Source of the DNA: Podocnemis expansa
Lineage: Eukaryota; Chordata; Testudines; Podocnemididae
Direction: 5' to 3'
DNA length: 64,000 bases
Assembly (NCBI GenBank): GCA_007922195.1
Contig: ML682125.1
Coordinates: 1,695,020-1,759,019 of the forward strand
In this document: positions 55,136 through 64,000 of the stretch, piece by piece
Layout: each line of letters begins with the position of its first letter
How positions within the stretch are numbered: position 1 is the stretch's first letter
Made by a program: the position numbers and the translations under genes
The notes under the pieces: generated by a model
The model's database searches: none
What the model saw: the letters and a program-made list of their open reading frames with translations, nothing else
Told to the model about the DNA's origin: nothing

Positions 55136-57406
55136 ATGCCTGGTTTTAAAACATGCAGCCAGTGCGGGAAACCGATGCCGCTCGATGACCCGCACAACAA
55201 GTGCCTTTTCTGCCTAGGAGAGGCCCATCTAGTAGAGCGCTGCAAACATTGCCGGAGCTTCAAGCCTCGGACCCAAAAGGACCGTGTTCAGCGCCTGAAG
55301 CTCCACATGATGGAGGAAGCTCTCTGCCCGGCACCCACGGACTCCGGCTCCAGTACGGCGCCGTCAGTGCAGAGCGCGCCGGCTTCATCGGCACCGGCAT
55401 CGGTACCGAAGCCCAGCCACGGCAAGCCGCGCGGGTCGCGGCGCCGTTCGGCGTCTCCGGCACCGCCCAGGAAGAGGCGGGCGGACAAGGAGACCTCGCC
55501 TAAAATGGCGAAAAGAGGGAGGGACAATGGCCAGAGCCGTGCGAGCCAGCCTATCTCCCTATCTCCGGAGGCACCTGAGCCCTCTGAACTCCGTTTTAGC
55601 CCGGTGTCCTCCCCTTCCCCAACCAGAGACATTCTGGGTGTGGACTTATCCCTACCGGCTACACCGGAGGCGTTTGCAGTGGTACAGGCTCTATCGAGTC
55701 ACTCCACGCTGCCGACACCGGTACCATCAAAGGGGGGGACTCGTGCGGCACCGGCGATTCTGACAGAGCCGATGGAGAGAGCGGCACTGAGACCGGCACC
55801 GTTGCGGGGCAAACCAACTCCCCTGTCGGCTCGTGGCAGGTCCACGGCACCGGCTCCCGAGCAGCGGCACCGACAGCCAGCGGCACCGTCGTCATCGGCG
55901 CCGAGGAGCAGGTCTCCCAGTGTTCCCCGGCACCGCGCGTCATTGACGGCGCCTAGAGGCGATAGCGGGCGCTGGGCCCCGGTACCGTCGGCCTCGGCAC
56001 CGCCATGGTCGCCTCGCTCCAGCCGCTCGAGCTCGGTTGAGGACCCGGCACCGCCTCGCTCGCCGGCGATGGGAGGCGCCTCGGCACCGCAACCTTTCGC
56101 GGCACCGCCAGCCTTTATGGCACCGCCAGCCCAGCCGCCGTGGGCAGCGTGGCAGCCGACTCAATGGCCCTTTTGGACTCCGTGGGCTGCCCAACAAGGG
56201 CAGCCTTTCGGCGCGGGGCCCCTTATCCCCCCCTCTGGGACCAGCCTTCCCCCGTCTGTGGCTTTGGGGGCCCCACCCGGCACCGAGGCGATGTCCGAGG
56301 TGGAATCTCCTCGGGACGAGCAAGACAGGGCGAGCATCACCAGCGCCGGCCAGAGTACCCGGTCGCGGGCGCTATCCGAGGCTCCGGATTTCGAAGAGTC
56401 CTCTTCGTCGCCACCCGATGAGGCGGTGGCAGGGGCTAAACCGGTGGGCATCCCGGACGATGCTCGGGCCCACCAGGAACTCCTTAGGCGCGTGGCCTCC
56501 GGGCTAGGCCTCCAGGCTGAGGAGATCGTGGAGGAGGCCGACCCCATGGTCGACATCCTGCTTCCTGAGGGCCCGGGCAGAGTGGCTCTGCCATTCATAA
56601 AGACCATTCAAAACACCACCAAGGCCCTGTGGCATGCGCCAGCCTCCATTCCCCCTACGGCCAAGAGGGCTGAGCGGAAGTACTTTGTGCCCTCCAAGGG
56701 CTACGAACATTTTTATTCCCACCCCGCTCCTAGCTCCCTTGTGGTGGCCGCGGCTAACGAAAGAGAGCGGCAGGGTCGCCCGGCCTCGACTCCGAAGTCC
56801 AAAGACGCCAAAAAGCTGGACCTGTTCGGGAGAAAGGTCTACTCCACGGGGGGCTTGCAACTGCGGATAGCCAATCAGCAGGCTATCCTAAGCTGATATA
56901 TGTTTAATGCTTGGTCGGCTATGGAGCGTTTCGCGGACTCAGTGGGGCAGGACTCGGCGGCGGCCTTGTCGGCCTCGATCAAGGAAGGCAAGGTCGTGTC
57001 TAAGGCCTTGCTACAGTCGGCCTTGGACGCGGCGGATGCGGCGGCCCGTTCCATGGCCTCCGGTGTGTCTATGAGGCGTAGCTCGTGGCTGCAGGCCTCG
57101 GGCCTTCCCCAGGAGGTGCAGGTCACCTTACAAGACTTGCCGTTCGAAGGCCCAGACCTGTTTTCGCAACAGACAGACAGTCGGTTGCAGACTTTAAAAG
57201 ACTCAAGGGCTTTGATCAAGTCCTTAGGCCTCCACACACCCGCCATCCAGAGGAAGCCCTTTAAGCCTCCCCCTCAGACCAGGCCTTTCCGCCAACGTCG
57301 GGAGGACGAAGGGCAAAGGGGACGTTCGTTTCGTCGGCCTTCGGGCCGCCGGCCCAACAACCAAGGGGGTCCCCGTCAGCAGACCACTCAGAAGAAAACC
57401 TTTTGA
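55136..57406 (+). pseudogene. DIRS-F gag, interrupted by one stop codon
   Basis: The likely start is the ATG at 55136, which opens the Cys/His cluster at residues 6-39: C-x2-C-x11-C-x2-CLGE-x-H-x4-C-x2-C, with an extra His before the third Cys. The frame is open 46 codons further up (54998), but that part is hydrophobic and absent in the other copies. Residues ~60-430 are Ser/Pro/Ala-rich and presumably disordered. A conserved C-terminal domain follows ('WHAPASIPPTAKR', 'SHPAPSSLVVAAANE', 'KKLDLFGRKVYSTGG', 'LRIANQQAILS'). A TGA at 56894-56896 interrupts it; the same frame then continues for 168 codons with a basic Arg/Gln/Pro tail, ending at 57404-57406. A CGA to TGA change is the simplest cause. 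Role by position: particle-forming, nucleic-acid-binding protein. Confidence 0.85.
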
Positions 57407-57455
57407 CATCCGCATCGAGCGCGCCGTACCACCTCCCAAGGATCCAGAAACGCCC

Positions 57456-59336
57456 ATGTTCCTCGACAGGCTGCACCGGTTCGCACAGGAATGGCACCAG
57501 ATCACGAACGACCGCTGGGTGCTCAAAACAATTCAGGAGGGCTATTCCCTCCAATTTTCTTCGTTACCCCGGCGGCGCCGCCCTGTGTTGTGTGGTTCCC
57601 TGCGGGATCAGGCCCACCAACAGATATTGCAAGAGGAGTTGCAGACCCTCCTTCAAAAAGGAGCGGTGGAATGGGTGCCCCCAGAGGACATGGGGAAGGG
57701 TTTCTATTCCCGGTACTTCTTGATTCCCAAGGCGAAAGGGGGCCTACGCCCCATTTTGGACTTGCGGGGCCTCAACCGGCACCTCCGCAAGATCAAGTTC
57801 CGGATGGTTTCCCTAGCCTCCATACTTCCGTCTCTGGATCCGGGCGATTGGTACGCCGCCCTCGATCTGCAGGACGCATATTTTCATATCGCCATCAAGC
57901 CCTGCCACAGAAGGTTTCTGCGTTTCACGCTGGGCCAGGCCCACCTGCAGTTCACAGTACTTCCCTTCGGCCTGTCTGCGGCCCCGCGGGTTTTTACAAA
58001 GTGCCTCGCGGTAGTAGCAGCGTTCCTCCGGAAACAAGGGGTTTCCCTGTTCCCCTACCTGGACGACTGGCTGATCGTGGGTCGATCTCGACAGGAGGTG
58101 CAGGCCCACCTGCGTTTGACCCAGTCCGTGTTCAGCCGGCTGGGACTGCTCGTGAACCTGCAAAAGTCGGTCCTTGTCCTGGCACAGCGGATCGAGTTCA
58201 TCGGGGCGGTTCTCGATTCGAGATCATCGAAGGCGAGCCTCCCCTACGCCCGGTTTCAGGCCATCAAAGGGCAGGTGGACATGTTGACCAGCTTCCCGAT
58301 GGTCAGCGCCCAGGAATGCCTTCGCCTCTTAGGCCTCATGGCAGCATGTACGTATGTGGTTCCCCATGCCCGCCTGCGTATGCGGCCGCTCCAACTGTGG
58401 CTGGCCGGGGTGTTCCGTCCGAGCATGGACGATGTGGACCTGATGGTGACGGTGCCGGAGTCGGTGCTCAGGACTCTACGTTGGTGGGGTTGCGAACCCA
58501 ACCTCTGTTCGGGGGTCCCGTTCCGCCCCCCTCAGCCGTCACTCCACCTGACAACCGACGCTTCGGACATCGGCTGGGGTACGCACCTCAACGGCCTCAA
58601 GACGCAAGGCCGGTGGTCGCGGGACGACTCTCGACTACACATCAACATCAAAGAGCTGAGGGCGGTTCGCCTAGCATGCGAGGCGTTTCGGGACCGCCTT
58701 CGGGGCCGCTCAGTGTTAGTGCGGACGGACAATACAACCGCGATGTTTTACATAAACAAGCAAGGGGGCACCCACTCCCGCCAATTATGCCAGGAGGCCA
58801 TTTGCCTATGGGAGTTTTGCATTCTCCACCAGATCCGTCCGCTGGCCTCGTACATACCGGGGCTCAGGAATGCTCTGGCGGACGAGTTGAGCCGGAAGTT
58901 CCTGACCCACGAGTGGGCTCTCCACCCGGAGGTGGCGCGGTCCATTTTCCGGAGGTGGGGGGTTCCCCGTCTCGACCTCTTTGCCTCGGAGAAGAACAAC
59001 AAGTGCCCGGTTTTCTGCTCCTTCCAAGGGCACAGCCCCGGGTCGTTGGGGGACGCCTTCCACTTCCACTGGGGTCAGGCGGGGTTGTTATACGCCTTTC
59101 CCCCAGTCCCCCTAGTGCCCAGGGTCCTGTGCAAGGTGAAGGAGGACAAGGCGAGGGTCATCTTAATTGCCCCGGCGTGGCCGCGGCAGCACTGGTTCTC
59201 GACCCTACTGCGCTGCGCCCAACACGACCCGATCCGCCTGCCCCTGAGACCGGACTTGCTGTCCCAGGACGACGGTCGCCTCCTGCACCCCAACCTGGAA
59301 GCCCTGCACCTCCACGCGTGGTACCTCCATGGCTAA
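57456..59336 (+). CDS. DIRS-F reverse transcriptase-RNase H-methyltransferase-like polyprotein
   Basis: An intact 626-codon ORF copying element RNA to DNA. RT: 'GGLRPILDLRGLN' (about residue 92), 'ALDLQDAYFHIAI' with the first catalytic Asp (about 135), 'VLPFGLSAAPRVF', 'FPYLDDWLIVG' with the catalytic YLDD (about 202). RNase H: 'TTDASDIGWG' (about 370), 'INIKELRAV', 'VRTDNTTAMFYIN' (about 430), 'ALADELSR' (about 475), so all four acidic positions are present. The last ~110 residues ('PRLDLFASEKNNKC', 'LGDAFHFHW', 'ILIAPAWPRQHWF') resemble the Dam-type N6-adenine methyltransferase domain of DIRS elements, with AFPP where NPPY would be. The frame is +1 to gag and open upstream to 57405, overlapping the gag stop by two bases; ATG 57456 is the first Met, so frameshifting or reinitiation is possible. 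Confidence 0.93.
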   Translation: MFLDRLHRFAQEWHQITNDRWVLKTIQEGYSLQFSSLPRRRRPVLCGSLRDQAHQQILQEELQTLLQKGAVEWVPPEDMGKGFYSRYFLIPKAKGGLRPILDLRGLNRHLRKIKFRMVSLASILPSLDPGDWYAALDLQDAYFHIAIKPCHRRFLRFTLGQAHLQFTVLPFGLSAAPRVFTKCLAVVAAFLRKQGVSLFPYLDDWLIVGRSRQEVQAHLRLTQSVFSRLGLLVNLQKSVLVLAQRIEFIGAVLDSRSSKASLPYARFQAIKGQVDMLTSFPMVSAQECLRLLGLMAACTYVVPHARLRMRPLQLWLAGVFRPSMDDVDLMVTVPESVLRTLRWWGCEPNLCSGVPFRPPQPSLHLTTDASDIGWGTHLNGLKTQGRWSRDDSRLHINIKELRAVRLACEAFRDRLRGRSVLVRTDNTTAMFYINKQGGTHSRQLCQEAICLWEFCILHQIRPLASYIPGLRNALADELSRKFLTHEWALHPEVARSIFRRWGVPRLDLFASEKNNKCPVFCSFQGHSPGSLGDAFHFHWGQAGLLYAFPPVPLVPRVLCKVKEDKARVILIAPAWPRQHWFSTLLRCAQHDPIRLPLRPDLLSQDDGRLLHPNLEALHLHAWYLHG

Positions 59337-60368
59337 CGGCTAGTGAGCAACTGTGTTCTTCGCCCGTGCGGGAGGTCCTGCGGGGCAGCAGAAAACCCTC
59401 CACAAGGGCCACCTATGGGGCTAAATGGACCAGGTTCGTGCTCTGGACTACCGGGCGCGGGCTGGACCCGGCACAGGTCGCAGTGCACACCATTTTGGAC
59501 TATTTGTGGCACCTGAAGTCAAGGGGGTTGTCGATCTCGTCCATAAAGGTCCACTTAGTGGCAATTGCGGCTTTCCGCCGCGACTTGGGGAATGGCTCTC
59601 TCTTCACCGTCCCTATGGTCAAGAGGTTTTTAGCTGGCCTCTCACGGGTGTACCCAGCGCCGAAGCCACCTACAGCGCAGTGGGACCTCAATGTGGTTTT
59701 GCAGACTCTTACCAGAGCCCCTTTCGAACCCCTGGCGACCTGTTCCCTGTTGTATCTGTCGTGGAAGGTTGCTTTTCCTCGTGGCTATCACGTCCGCTCG
59801 GCGGGTGTCGGAACTGCGGGCGCTGGTAGCGGACCCTCCGTACACCTTGTTTTTTAAGGACAAAGTGCAACTCCGTCCTCACCCGGCTTTTAGGCCCAAG
59901 GTAGTGTCTCACTTCCACTTGAACCAGGACATTTGCCTGCCGGTGTTTTACCCCAAGCCTCACATGTCAGAGACAGATAGGGCCCTCCATTCTTTGGACG
60001 TACGCAGGGCACTGTCTTTTTACATAGAGCGTACAAGGCCGTTCCGCAAGTCCCCGCAGCTCTTTGTGGCGGTGGCGAACCACAAAAAAGGCCAGCCTGT
60101 TTCCACTCAACGGATCGCGGCCTGGATTAAGGACTGCATCAGAGAGTGCTACCGGTTGCGGGGCAGGCCCCTTCCAAGGGCGACGGCCCACTCAACCCGG
60201 GCGCAGGCGGCCTCGGCGGCCTTCCTTGCAGGGATACCTGTCGCAGATATTTGCAGAGCGGCGACGTGGTCTTCCCCCCACACCTTCGCACAGCACTACG
60301 CCATCACCCATCAGGCGCAGCAGGACGCAGCGGTGGGGAGAGCAGTGCTGCAAACGGTTTCTCTATGA
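59337..60368 (+). pseudogene. DIRS-F tyrosine recombinase, one frameshift
   Basis: Integrase of the phage lambda type, expected to insert a circular DNA intermediate. The N-terminal core-binding region ('RATYGAKWTRFVLW', 'LSISSIKVHLVAIAAF', 'PLATCSLLYLSWKVAF') is in the gag frame. A one-base insertion in the run at 59773-59779 shifts the frame, after which 'LVAITSARRVSELRAL' (first catalytic Arg), 'FKDKVQLRPHP' (Lys), 'AHSTRAQAASAAF' (H-x2-R), 'ATWSSPHTF' (Trp/His) and 'AQHYAI' (nucleophile Tyr) follow to the stop at 60366. All catalytic residues are present. No good ATG is near 59337 in this frame; the frame is open a long way upstream inside the RT ORF, so translation may start there or by frameshift. 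Confidence 0.88.
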
Positions 60369-60400
60369 TGTCTCCCACCTCCGAGGTAAGGCTAGCTAGT

Positions 60401-60475
60401 CACCTAAGGTGGAATGGACAGGAGCAGCACTCGAAGAAGAAGAAGAGGTTACTTACCTGTAACCGGTGTTCTTCG
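60401..60475 (+). repeat. DIRS-F internal complementary region
   Basis: 60401-60445 is the complement of the left end ('cacctaaggtggaatggaca ggagcagcactcgaagaa'). 60446-60475 is the complement of the extreme right end ('ggttacttacctgtaaccgg'). Reversed, it equals the right end joined to the left end, the expected junction of the circular intermediate. In the DIRS model it serves as the template to complete the ends. Confidence 0.9.
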
Positions 60476-60532
60476 AGAGGTGTGCTCCTGGCCATTCCAA
60501 ACCCTCCCACCTCCCCTCAGACAAGTAGGGTA

Positions 60533-60736
60533 GAAGGAACTGAGGAGGGGCAGGGTCGGCTGGGCTTATATAGGCAGTGGCGGCGGCGCCACTCCAGGGG
60601 GCGCTGCAGCCGACCCTATGGGTACTCTAAGGGAAAAGTTTCCGGCGAGCTGTGCACGTGGCGTGCAGACACCTAAGGTGGAATGGCCAGGAGCACACCT
60701 CTCGAAGAACACCGGTTACAGGTAAGTAACCTCTTC
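60533..60736 (-). repeat. DIRS-F right inverted terminal repeat with 3' extension
   Basis: 60533-60710 is the complement of the left repeat and contains TTATATA (60566-60572), a TATA box facing the - strand. The final ~26 bp (60711-60736) are unique to this end apart from their copy in the internal complementary region. Confidence 0.9.
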
Positions 60737-61320
60737 ATCAGTTCTCCAGTCATACAGTACAACCCCCAAGTTTACAGATCCATTAAAAATTCTTTTTAAT
60801 GAGTTGGCAATTTCTTGTGTCAGTTCCTTTAATATCCTCAGATGGAGATTATCCGGGGCCCCTACTGAGTTTGGCTTCTACTTTGCATATGGTGATTTCC
60901 ACTTCCCCATCCTCATTCCCGTTAGCTACCCTACCTGCATCCCCAAGCTCATCATCAGACTCATTAAAAACAGAGGTAAAGTACTCAGATGCTTAGATTA
61001 CCCTTGACCTATACGCCATCCTCAGTTTTTAGTGGCCCCACTTCTTTTTTGTTTTCTTCCTATTTATATGGCAAAGAATCTTTTACTACTGGTTTTAATT
61101 CCCTTCGCAAGGCCAGCTCTGCTTGACATTTCACCTTTCTCACTTTATCTCTACATGTTCTGACTTCGGAGAGTTAGCACTCCTTGCTAATCCCTCCCAT
61201 CTTCCCTTCTTCTTGTAGGCTTTGTTCTCCAGAGTAGCTCTCTGTGAGTCAATTGGAGATGTTGTCTTTAAGGATTGCGGTCAGTTTTGTCCTTTTCAGT
61301 CTTGGCACAGAGAGAGAGCT

Positions 61321-61734
61321 GCCTCTTGCACTGGGTGCTGCAATATCTGAGCCTTGCCCAAGTCAACATCAGTGATGTTAGCAAAACTGGGAGCTGAGGG
61401 GTCTCAAGCTGCCACCCACCAGCACCATTAATATGTCACATCCATCAAACTTGCTTCTGAACTTTTTACCTTTGACAACTAGACAAAAGCAGCTATGATT
61501 CAACGAACACGACTACACACTCTGATGCCTCCAGTTCTTGCCCCTTCATTTGAAACTTTCCAAGGCTCCCATAGTACATCACTTCCAGGTACATGGTACA
61601 TCCCTTTGCTCAAGGCACTCCTTAGAACATTCTATAAGCCATTTCTGCAGTGCCAGCGAGTACTTTAAGCCAGGTATGAATCCATTGCTGGGAGTAAAAT
61701 GCAGGAGTCCTAACTGGCAGATTGATGAATCATA
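61321..61734. other. No gene seen
   Basis: Single-copy-looking DNA with no splice-flanked coding segment or recognised repeat. Confidence 0.35.
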
Positions 61735-61870
61735 GAACTATAGAAAATAAGGGTTGGAAGGAACCGCAGGAGTCATCTAGTCGAACCCTCTGTTCAAAGC
61801 AGGACCCACCCTGACTAAATCATCCTGGCCAGGGCTTTGTCAAGCTGAGCCTTAAAAATCTCTCACCAAA
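61735..61870 (-). repeat. CR1 3' end fragment (-)
   Basis: 'agaactatagaaaataaggg ttggaaggaaccgcaggagt catctagtcgaaccctctg' and the following 'caggacccaccctgactaaa tcatcctggccagggctttg' are the complement of the CR1 3' end and ORF2 C-terminus. Confidence 0.82.
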
Positions 61871-62270
61871 AATGGTTCACAATTGACTCACTTCACATAG
61901 CTCATCAATTTGCTCTTCATCAATCTGCCCTTCATCATGAGAGTTTCTCTCTCAGAAGCCTGCATGTCCTGCATATTATGTTCTGGGTTTGAGCATTCCT
62001 TTCCCCACCTCCTTGTGGCATCAAGGCCTTCACACCTGCCTCATAGGCAGCTGCGGTTCACTCTGCTTCTGTCCTATTTCAGTTAGTCCTTCAGAACTTG
62101 AGGTACAATGAGGGGACAAGGCCTAACTCTGATGAGTCCCAGCTTTCTTCTAAATACACCTGGTCTCCTGGCAGACACAGAGATGAGCAAAGCAGGGGTG
62201 GTAATATTTCCCACCTTCAGAAGGTTATTGGGAACTCAGTGGGGAGCATGTGAGAGGCTTACCCACTTAG
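61871..62270. other. No gene seen
   Basis: No exon signals or recognised repeats. Confidence 0.35.
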
Positions 62271-63485
62271 AATCATGGAATCCTAGGGTTGGAAGGGACC
62301 TCATAGGTCATCTAGTCCAACCCCCTGCCAGAGGCAGGACCACTCCCACTTAAACCATCCCAGTCATGGTTTTGTCCAGCCGGGCCTTAAACACCTCCAA
62401 AGATGGAGATTTCACCACCTCCCTTGGCAGCTCATTCCAAGGCTTCACCACTCTCCTAGTAAAAAAGTTTTTTCTAATATCCAGCCTCGACCTCCCTAAC
62501 TGCAACTTGAGACCATTGCTCCTTGTTCTGTCCTCTGTTGTTACCAAGAACAGTTGATCTCCATCTTCCTTAGAGCATCCCTTCAAGTAGTTGAAGGTTG
62601 CTATCAAATCCCCCCTCAATCTTCTCTTCTGCAGACTAAATAAGCCTAATGCTTCCAGTCTTTCCTCATAGGGCTTGTGCTCCAGCCCTTTAATCATTTT
62701 GGTTGCCCTCCTCTGAACTCTCTCTAGCATGTCCATGTCCTTTTTGTAGTGGGGAGCCTAAAACTGAACACAGTATTCTAGATGTGGCCTTACCAGTGCA
62801 GAATAGAGGGGAATGATCACATCCCTTGATCTGCTGGTAATACTTCTTTTGATGCAGTCCAGTATGCCATTGGCCTTTTTGGCCGCAAGAGCACACTGCT
62901 GACTCATATCTAGCTTCCCATCCACCATGATCCCCAGGTCCTTTTCTACACTGCTGCTACTTAGCTGAATGTTTCCCAGCCTGTAGCAGTGCATGGGGTT
63001 TTTTCGTCCCACGTGCAGGATTTTACACTTGTCCTTATTGAACCTCATAAGATTTCTATTGGCCCACTGTTCCAATTTATCTAGGTCTCCCTGAATCCTG
63101 TCCTTGCCCTCCAACGTGTCTACTGGTCCCCCCAGCTTGGTGTCATCTGCAAACTTACTGAGAATGCAGTCTATTCCATCATCTAGATCATTGATGAAAA
63201 TGTTGAACAGAACCGGCCCCAGGACCGACCCTTGGGGCACACCACTCGTGACTGGTTGCCAGCTAGACATGGAACCATTGATTCCTACACGCTGAAACCA
63301 TTGATCTAGCCAGTTTTCTATCCACCTTATAGTCCACCTATCCAACCCATACTTTCCTTAATTTGCCAGTGAGAATGCTGTGCGAAACTGTATCAAAAGC
63401 CTTGCTAAAATCAAGGTATATCACATCAACGGTTCTTCCTGCATCCAGAAAACCAGTCATCTGATCATAAACCAGTCATCTGATC
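62271..63485 (-). mobile_element. CR1 LINE (-), young copy, 5'-truncated
   Basis: Reading the - strand, RT from '[20 protein letters not shown]' and the catalytic 'FADDTKLGG' (about 63145) to the C-terminus and the 3' tail at 62271. The frame (63345-62350) is open except for one in-frame stop near 62756. The product is nearly identical to that of the + strand copy at 1066-2045, so both belong to one recent subfamily. At the 5' end 'accagtcatctgatca' is tandemly repeated (63453-63488). Confidence 0.92.
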
Positions 63486-63597
63486 ACTTCCTTCCAGACT
63501 GATGCAGAGAGCTGTCCCAAGATCCCTAACAGTTAGACAGCATTCCTTTCTGTAGAGTAGAAGGTGCCATGCCCCATTTTGTAAACATGTCCCACCC

Positions 63598-63885
63598 TGG
63601 TCTACACTGACCACTGTTTTCAGCAGCAGGTGAAGGTTCATACGCAAGTTACTTAAAATAACCTGTGTATCTCTCTTTGACTTCTTAACACCTACTCACT
63701 GCAGGGTCTTTAGTATGCTGAGTTTACAGTAATGGCCTCCCATCGGTTCAGCGCTGCTCTTTTTCAGCGGGGAGTCTTACCCAGTTGACTTACCGATTGT
63801 TTGAATGGTTTTCCACTGACCTGCTCTATCGATCTGGAAACACCTATTGGTAGTGAATTTGCCATCGTAAGTGTAGATCTGCCCC
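63598..63885. repeat. MITE-like element with GGTCTACACT ends
   Basis: The ends 'tggtctacact' (about 63598) and 'agtgtagatct' (about 63880) are inverted repeats. Internal motifs match 21371-21620 in order. Non-coding. Confidence 0.55.
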
Positions 63886-64000
63886 CAAAGAGGAAAAGAT
63901 ATATCAGGGAAGCACAGCCTTGCCTGTACTGTATGTCTTCAGGTGAAATGACAATGAATATGATTCTGAGCTTGATTAAAAGGTTGAATTCTGTATGATA

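Larger units (their letters stand above)
54771..60736 (+). mobile_element. DIRS-F: nearly intact DIRS-type retrotransposon
   Basis: A complete element of about 5.97 kb: left terminal repeat, gag, RT-RNase H-methyltransferase, tyrosine recombinase, internal complementary region and right terminal repeat. Only two coding lesions were found: an in-frame TGA in gag (56894) and a single-base insertion in the recombinase (about 59773-59779). It is inserted in a LINE with no target duplication, sharing only TT or TTC at the junction. DIRS elements are known to integrate through a tyrosine recombinase acting on a circular intermediate. The element is GC-rich and CpG-rich compared with the flanks and with the other DIRS copies, which fits recent arrival. 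Confidence 0.93.
53461..61320 (-). mobile_element. L3/CR1-like LINE (-), split by DIRS-F
   Basis: Reading the - strand, the ORF2 C-terminus is at 53461-53754 ('FSLTKRRLKRDIIALHKYI', 'RHRFLTTRGVKFWNSLP'). The region before it is at 53950-54324, and the RT core ('VDLIYVDFSKVFDTVPK', 'SGVPQ') at 54331-54696. Beyond DIRS-F, 60737-61320 continues the same LINE (complement of the 'LPIL.. RPYRP' upstream region, no clear frame). It is an older clade than the CR1 copies with ATTCTATG tails, with frames broken in several places. Confidence 0.8.

Noticed and set aside
57491..59857. A 788-codon open frame overlapping the RT ORF, as a second long DIRS protein
   Set aside because: Only its last ~170 codons match the recombinase. 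The rest is a Pro/Gly/Arg-rich shadow of a GC-rich RT gene. The frame may still matter for recombinase translation, but no separate product is supported.
1..64000. tRNA, rRNA, CRISPR, operon or phage features
   Set aside because: None was seen; the codon, repeat and splice context is that of a vertebrate genome.

Overview
The window looks like a non-avian reptile, most likely a turtle; this is an inference. The evidence is: many CR1 LINE copies ending in the ATTCTATG-type tail, older L3/CR1-like LINEs and MIR SINEs, endogenous retrovirus remnants, many hAT-like non-autonomous elements, and several DIRS-type tyrosine-recombinase retrotransposons, one almost intact. No RNA gene, CRISPR array or bacterial-type gene was seen.

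The only host gene supported is a DOCK-family Rac/Rap guanine-nucleotide exchange factor on the + strand. Four short exons (13535-13646, 42640-42710, 45516-45622, 51520-51647) each have AG/GT boundaries. Their phases chain without a break (ends 0, 2, 1, 0), and their translation reads through one contiguous stretch of the DOCK helical region. Everything else is intronic or flanking DNA made mostly of transposons.

Layout. 1-5700: CR1 copies in both orientations, a DIRS gag remnant, a solo LTR inside a CR1, and a DIRS 3' end. 5699-11870: a long CR1 (+) followed by an older CR1 (-) broken by a younger CR1, a GC-rich hAT-like element and a foldback element. 11870-22250: DOCK exon 1, several hAT-like MITEs with recognisable 8-bp target duplications, and an endogenous retrovirus on the - strand. 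22460-26173: a DIRS copy at the centre of a palindromic MITE. 27942-40227: a DIRS element (DIRS-C, 28366-40227) with a second DIRS (DIRS-D, 34259-39893) inserted exactly into its internal complementary region. 40228-53460: three DOCK exons, MITEs (one nested in another), CR1, MIR and a DIRS 5' fragment. 53461-61320: an L3/CR1-like LINE (-) interrupted by a nearly complete DIRS (DIRS-F, 54771-60736). 61321-64000: CR1 (-) and a small MITE.

How the DIRS parts fit together: inverted terminal repeats with TATA boxes; gag with an N-terminal Cys/His cluster; an RT-RNase H ORF that continues into a Dam-methyltransferase-like domain; a tyrosine recombinase; and an internal complementary region that mirrors the joined ends of a circular intermediate. 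All seven DIRS pieces lie on the + strand, the same strand as the DOCK exons.
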